A model generated the notes under the pieces. That model was not told where the DNA came from, searched no databases, and saw only the letters and a list, made by a program, of their open reading frames with translations. The translations under genes and the position numbers were made by a program. Below are positions 60,301 through 64,000 of a DNA stretch of 64,000 bases, in pieces. Source of the DNA: Microthyrium microscopicum (Eukaryota > Ascomycota > Dothideomycetes > Microthyriales > Microthyriaceae); the NCBI GenBank assembly GCA_010405405.1, contig MU004233.1, positions 2,785,314-2,849,313 of the forward strand. Reading direction: 5' to 3'. Numbering within the stretch: position 1 is the first letter of the stretch; every line of letters begins with the position of its first letter.

Positions 60301-63300
60301 GTATTATAGTATAAAAAGATCTTATAGTAAATACTACTATATACTAATTATAGATAATATAAAGTAGTTTAAAGATTAAAATATATTTAACTTAGAGAAT
60401 AATTACTTTATATTAAGATAGTAACTTCTTTACTAGTACGTATATAGCTTATAGATATACTTTACTCTTTACCTTTTAACTAATCTAATAACTTAAAAAA
60501 TAATTATTATAATTTTCTACTTAAGTTAAAGGCATACTATATAAGGTTAAAACTTAAAATAAGTATATATCATATTATAAAAATAGTACTTATAACCTAA
60601 ATACTATTATAAGAATGTCTACTCTACTAATAAGTTTAGGCTATAGTAAGTATATACTAGCTATAACCTAATTAGTTATTTCTTACTCTCTAGCTTAATA
60701 GTAGTTAGGTAAGATTAAAGTTCTTATATTTAGTATATTATAAGTATATACTAATAGTCCTTTAGGATATATATATTATAATTATTTTATAATTACTACG
60801 CCTAGTTAAGTATATATTATACTTTTACTTAGCACGTACTATTAAAAACTAACCTCTAGCTTTATTACTATATTTATACTATATATTTAGGACTTTATAA
60901 AGTAGAAAGTATACTACCTAAGAATTACTTATATTTAAAATAAGCTAACGTTATACTAGTTAGTACTCCCTTTATAGCCTCTAGAATTTAATAAGTATAT
61001 TTAGCTAATATATATCTAGTATAGGCTAATTATAAATAGTTTTTATTAATTACTTTATAAACTAGTTCGTTAGCTAGATTAAGGCTTTAGCTTTACTAAA
61101 GACTATCCTCTATAAGATAAAATATATATAATTAGTATATACCTAGTATAGCCTCTCTAACATAGCATAATAGTCTAATAAATATAGAATTTATTCTTAA
61201 TATATACTATAAGTATTTAGGATATTTAAATAGCTTATTAATTTTATTAACTTAAATATAGTATATTATAACTTAATTTAGTATAGAGGTAGTATATATA
61301 CTAATTATAAAGTAGTTAATAAAATTCTTATTTACTAATAGCCTATGCTTAACTTATTTAACTTAGAGGTTTAATTAATAGCTTTAGTAGCGTTACTATA
61401 GTAAATATTAATATCTAGCCTTAATAATACGTATATAATATACGCTAACTAGACTAAAAGTAAACTTTATTTAAAGATAGTTCTATTTATATAGCTTAAT
61501 ATAGATAATAAGCTATGCTTAGTATATATATAATATAGTATAATAAATACTTTACTTCTACGTATTAAAGATATTACGTTTTCTTCTATAATAACTAGTA
61601 TATACTTATTATAGGCTAAAGCTAGACTTAAGATAAATAAGGTAATTTATAATAAACTATAACTTCTTTTTAAGTCTATAGCTTTTATATTAATTATAAA
61701 AGCTTAATAGATTAGTAGGTATATCTACTAATTATAGTAAATATTTCTTCTATATTAATATATAGTAGCTAATAGATCTTTATTTACGTATATAACGTAT
61801 CCTATACTTATTTTATTAAATAGTATTAGCTTACTTCTATATATATATATAATAATTAATCTTAAATTATTTACTTTAATTAGTACGTACTATACGTAAG
61901 ATTAATTTCTTTTTCTCTTTTAGTTTATATTAACTTTATAAAACCTTAAAAAGTAAAAATTTATATATTATACTTATACTTATTATTAGTATAATAATAA
62001 TCTATATAGGCTAAGCTTATATCTATAGTTTATTTAAAATATTACCTTTCTCTTACTTTTTTAACTATTCTATACCTTTAGCTTAAGCCTATCTTAAGTA
62101 TAATAACTACCTATCTTAATTTCTTAGCTTAAGCTAAAATTATATATAGCGTAGATTAATATTATAAGATCTTTAAGAACTTTCTTAGAAATATATATCT
62201 AAAATAAGAATATATTTATAGTAAGTTTAATACGTATTATAGCTTTTTCTACGTCTATACTAACGTTATACTTATAGATTTAATTAAATACTTAAATTCT
62301 AAATATGTCTTATTAATAAGTAAGTTTTTATATTAAGGCTATAGTTAGTACGTATTAAGCTTATAATAAGTAAAACTAATTATACTTTACTTAAGCTAAA
62401 TTAATAAGGTAGCTATAATAATTATAAAGAATAAAGTAATAATTATAATAGTATAGATATAGGCTTAGTATATATAAGAGCTATACTAACCTCTAAATAA
62501 AAAATAGTAAGCTTTTTACTAATTTAGTTAAGCTCTCTATAATTTTAAGCCTATAAGTTTAAGTACTATATAAAACTAGTATATACTAATTATAATCTAA
62601 ATAGCTATTAGTATATTAATAAGAAAGGTATAATCTATAGTTATATTATTAAGATATTTATAAGTATATATATACTTTGCTTATACTTAATTTATTATTA
62701 ATTAAGTAGCTTTACTACTACTATTAAGTTTAATACCCTAGCCTTAATAAGTTTACTTTACTTATATTTAGTACGTACTTATTCTTTATTAATAGCTAAA
62801 GATACTAAGTTATCTAACTAATTTACTATTAAGGTTAATACTTTCTATTAATAAGTATAATTTCTACTTAGGGCTTATATATACTAACTATATATAGTAT
62901 TTTTACCTTTATAATTCTAGTCTAAGATTAAAAATTCTAGTAGTTTATTAATAAGCTTAGGTAAGTATAGCCTATATATTATATATGCTAGACTAATATT
63001 AATAGTTATATTTATAATAATTCTCTAATCTTTAATATTTATAATAAGTTAAAAGATTTAGTATAAGTAAAATACTTATATAGGCTTAATATATACTAAA
63101 CTTAAGTAGAAAAAATAATTTTACCTTTTATAAACTTATTAGTACTTACTTATTTTATTACTATAAGCTTAGTTATATTAAGTTTATATATAGTATAAGT
63201 TAAACCTTTATTTAATTTAAGCTAAGTACATATTAATATTAATTTAATAAAGAGCTATTACTTTATCTTCTTCTTCTACTTCTAAATATAGTAAGTTTAA

Positions 63301-64000
63301 TAATTCTATATTAAGTATATACTAATACTATAAGTAGAGTCTAAAGATAATAAGATTATTACTTTATTACTTATCTATTTTTATAAAAGCTAAAGCTATA
63401 CTAAGCTTAAGGCTCCTCTAAAATTCTATTACTAAATATATACTAAGCCTAAGTCTCTTTTAAAATCCTATAGCTAAGCTTAAGTTAAGCATTATTATAA
63501 TAAGAAGTCTATAGCGCTAAAGAAGTATAAGGCCTTAACTTTAGTCTATACTAAGCTTAAGGCTAAGCCTAAGTATAAGTTAGCTAAGTATAAGCTAAAA
63601 GCTATTAGCTAGCATATTTTTAGTAAGTTTAAGTTCTATTATATAGAGTACGTATTAACTATAAAAGCCTAAATTATATTTAAAGGATATATCTAAGAAG
63701 CTAGAAATAAATTACTAATATATACTAAGGTTAGCTTTGCTATTAAGGAAGAAGATATTATTAATAATAAGTATATACTTAATACCTATAATCCTACTTT
63801 ATTATTATTTTAGTATAAGACTAATATTTAGGCTTAGTATATACTAGACCTAAATTTAGACTATTATAAAGTAAAAGATTTACTAGGCTAAGTATATACT
63901 TATTTTTATATAGTAGTTAAATTAAAACTATAGCCTTAGTATATACTAAAAAACCTATTTCTTTTTCTTTTATAAATTTTTATTCTTTAAGTAATCTAAA
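57386..64000. repeat. RIP-saturated A/T-rich repeat array, continues past window
   Basis: The composition falls abruptly at about 57,386 and stays near-free of CpA/TpG to the window end. No long frame and no retroelement motif is readable. Instead, a near-palindromic core recurs: AGTATATACTAA, less mutated AGTACGTACTAAC, or AGTATAGGCTAA. Examples are near 57,610, 57,697, 57,901, 57,979, 58,327, 58,671, 58,982, 59,192, 59,327, 59,414-59,790, 60,655, 60,740, 63,835 and 63,890. Spacing is often about 80-110 bp or multiples of it. This suggests an old tandem array later mutated by RIP. It could be subtelomeric or pericentromeric satellite or a repeat-rich part of a large transposon; the sequence alone does not decide. 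Confidence 0.8.
59408..59771. repeat. 91-bp tandem repeat, about four units
   Basis: Units begin with AAGCTTAGTA at 59,408, 59,499, 59,590 and 59,681, exactly 91 bp apart. Each carries the AGTAYRTACTAACTAATATATTAGT-type core region and ends near AAGTTATTCTAAGCTAGATT. The first three are complete and alike; the fourth drifts after its first 25 bp. They are the best-preserved part of the surrounding array. 91 is not a multiple of three, which argues against a protein-coding repeat. Confidence 0.9.

Noticed and set aside
1-64000. tRNA, rRNA or CRISPR features
   Set aside because: I looked for cloverleaf box A/B patterns and spaced direct repeats by eye and found none that hold up; CRISPR is not expected in a fungus. 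A tRNAscan run would settle tRNAs.

Overview
This is nuclear DNA of a filamentous ascomycete (Pezizomycotina). The genes are eukaryotic housekeeping genes with short introns (46-67 bp typical, with CTAAC-like branch points). GC-normal gene islands alternate with extremely AT-rich blocks in which CpA/TpG is almost absent, the signature of repeat-induced point mutation (RIP). The class is not resolved; Leotiomycetes or Dothideomycetes are plausible guesses only.

Layout. 0.2-14.4 kb is a dense gene island: riboflavin kinase FMN1 and the pre-rRNA factor IPI1 (divergent), TFIIB, a disordered Arg/Asp/Pro-rich protein, a tandem ABM-fold protein, a conserved membrane protein, the mitochondrial ATPase AFG1 and a secreted serine carboxypeptidase. 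14.4-24.5 kb is gene-poor and holds only a 132-aa dsRNA-binding-like protein and a 452-aa conserved fungal protein. 24,525-34,463 is a complete but RIP-destroyed Ty3/gypsy-type LTR retrotransposon with 152-bp LTRs and a 5-bp target duplication. 35.6-41 kb carries SRP receptor beta (SRP102) and a five-domain-segment, four-exon NDT80/PhoG-type transcription factor (VIB-1/XprG-like), followed by 7.4 kb without a recognisable gene. 48.4-53.2 kb is a second island: a Nudix hydrolase, AIM41 and the U3 snoRNP protein MPP10 (the last two divergent). 53.2-57.4 kb shows no gene. From about 57,386 to the window end lies a second RIP-saturated block built on a degenerate repeat of roughly 90-100 bp with a near-palindromic core; four consecutive units keep an exact 91-bp period.

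There is no sign of a biosynthetic cluster; most genes are unrelated housekeeping functions, with ribosome biogenesis (IPI1, MPP10), mitochondrial quality or translation (AFG1, AIM41) and secretion (SRP102, carboxypeptidase) represented. The coding models were rebuilt by hand from splice signals and reading-frame continuity, so exon limits are predictions. The most informative unusual items are the mutation gradient across the two LTRs, the unexplained 3.7-kb segment inside the retroelement, the RIP-decayed 91-bp array, a GC-AG intron in AFG1, and two tandem NAGNAG acceptors in the NDT80-family gene.
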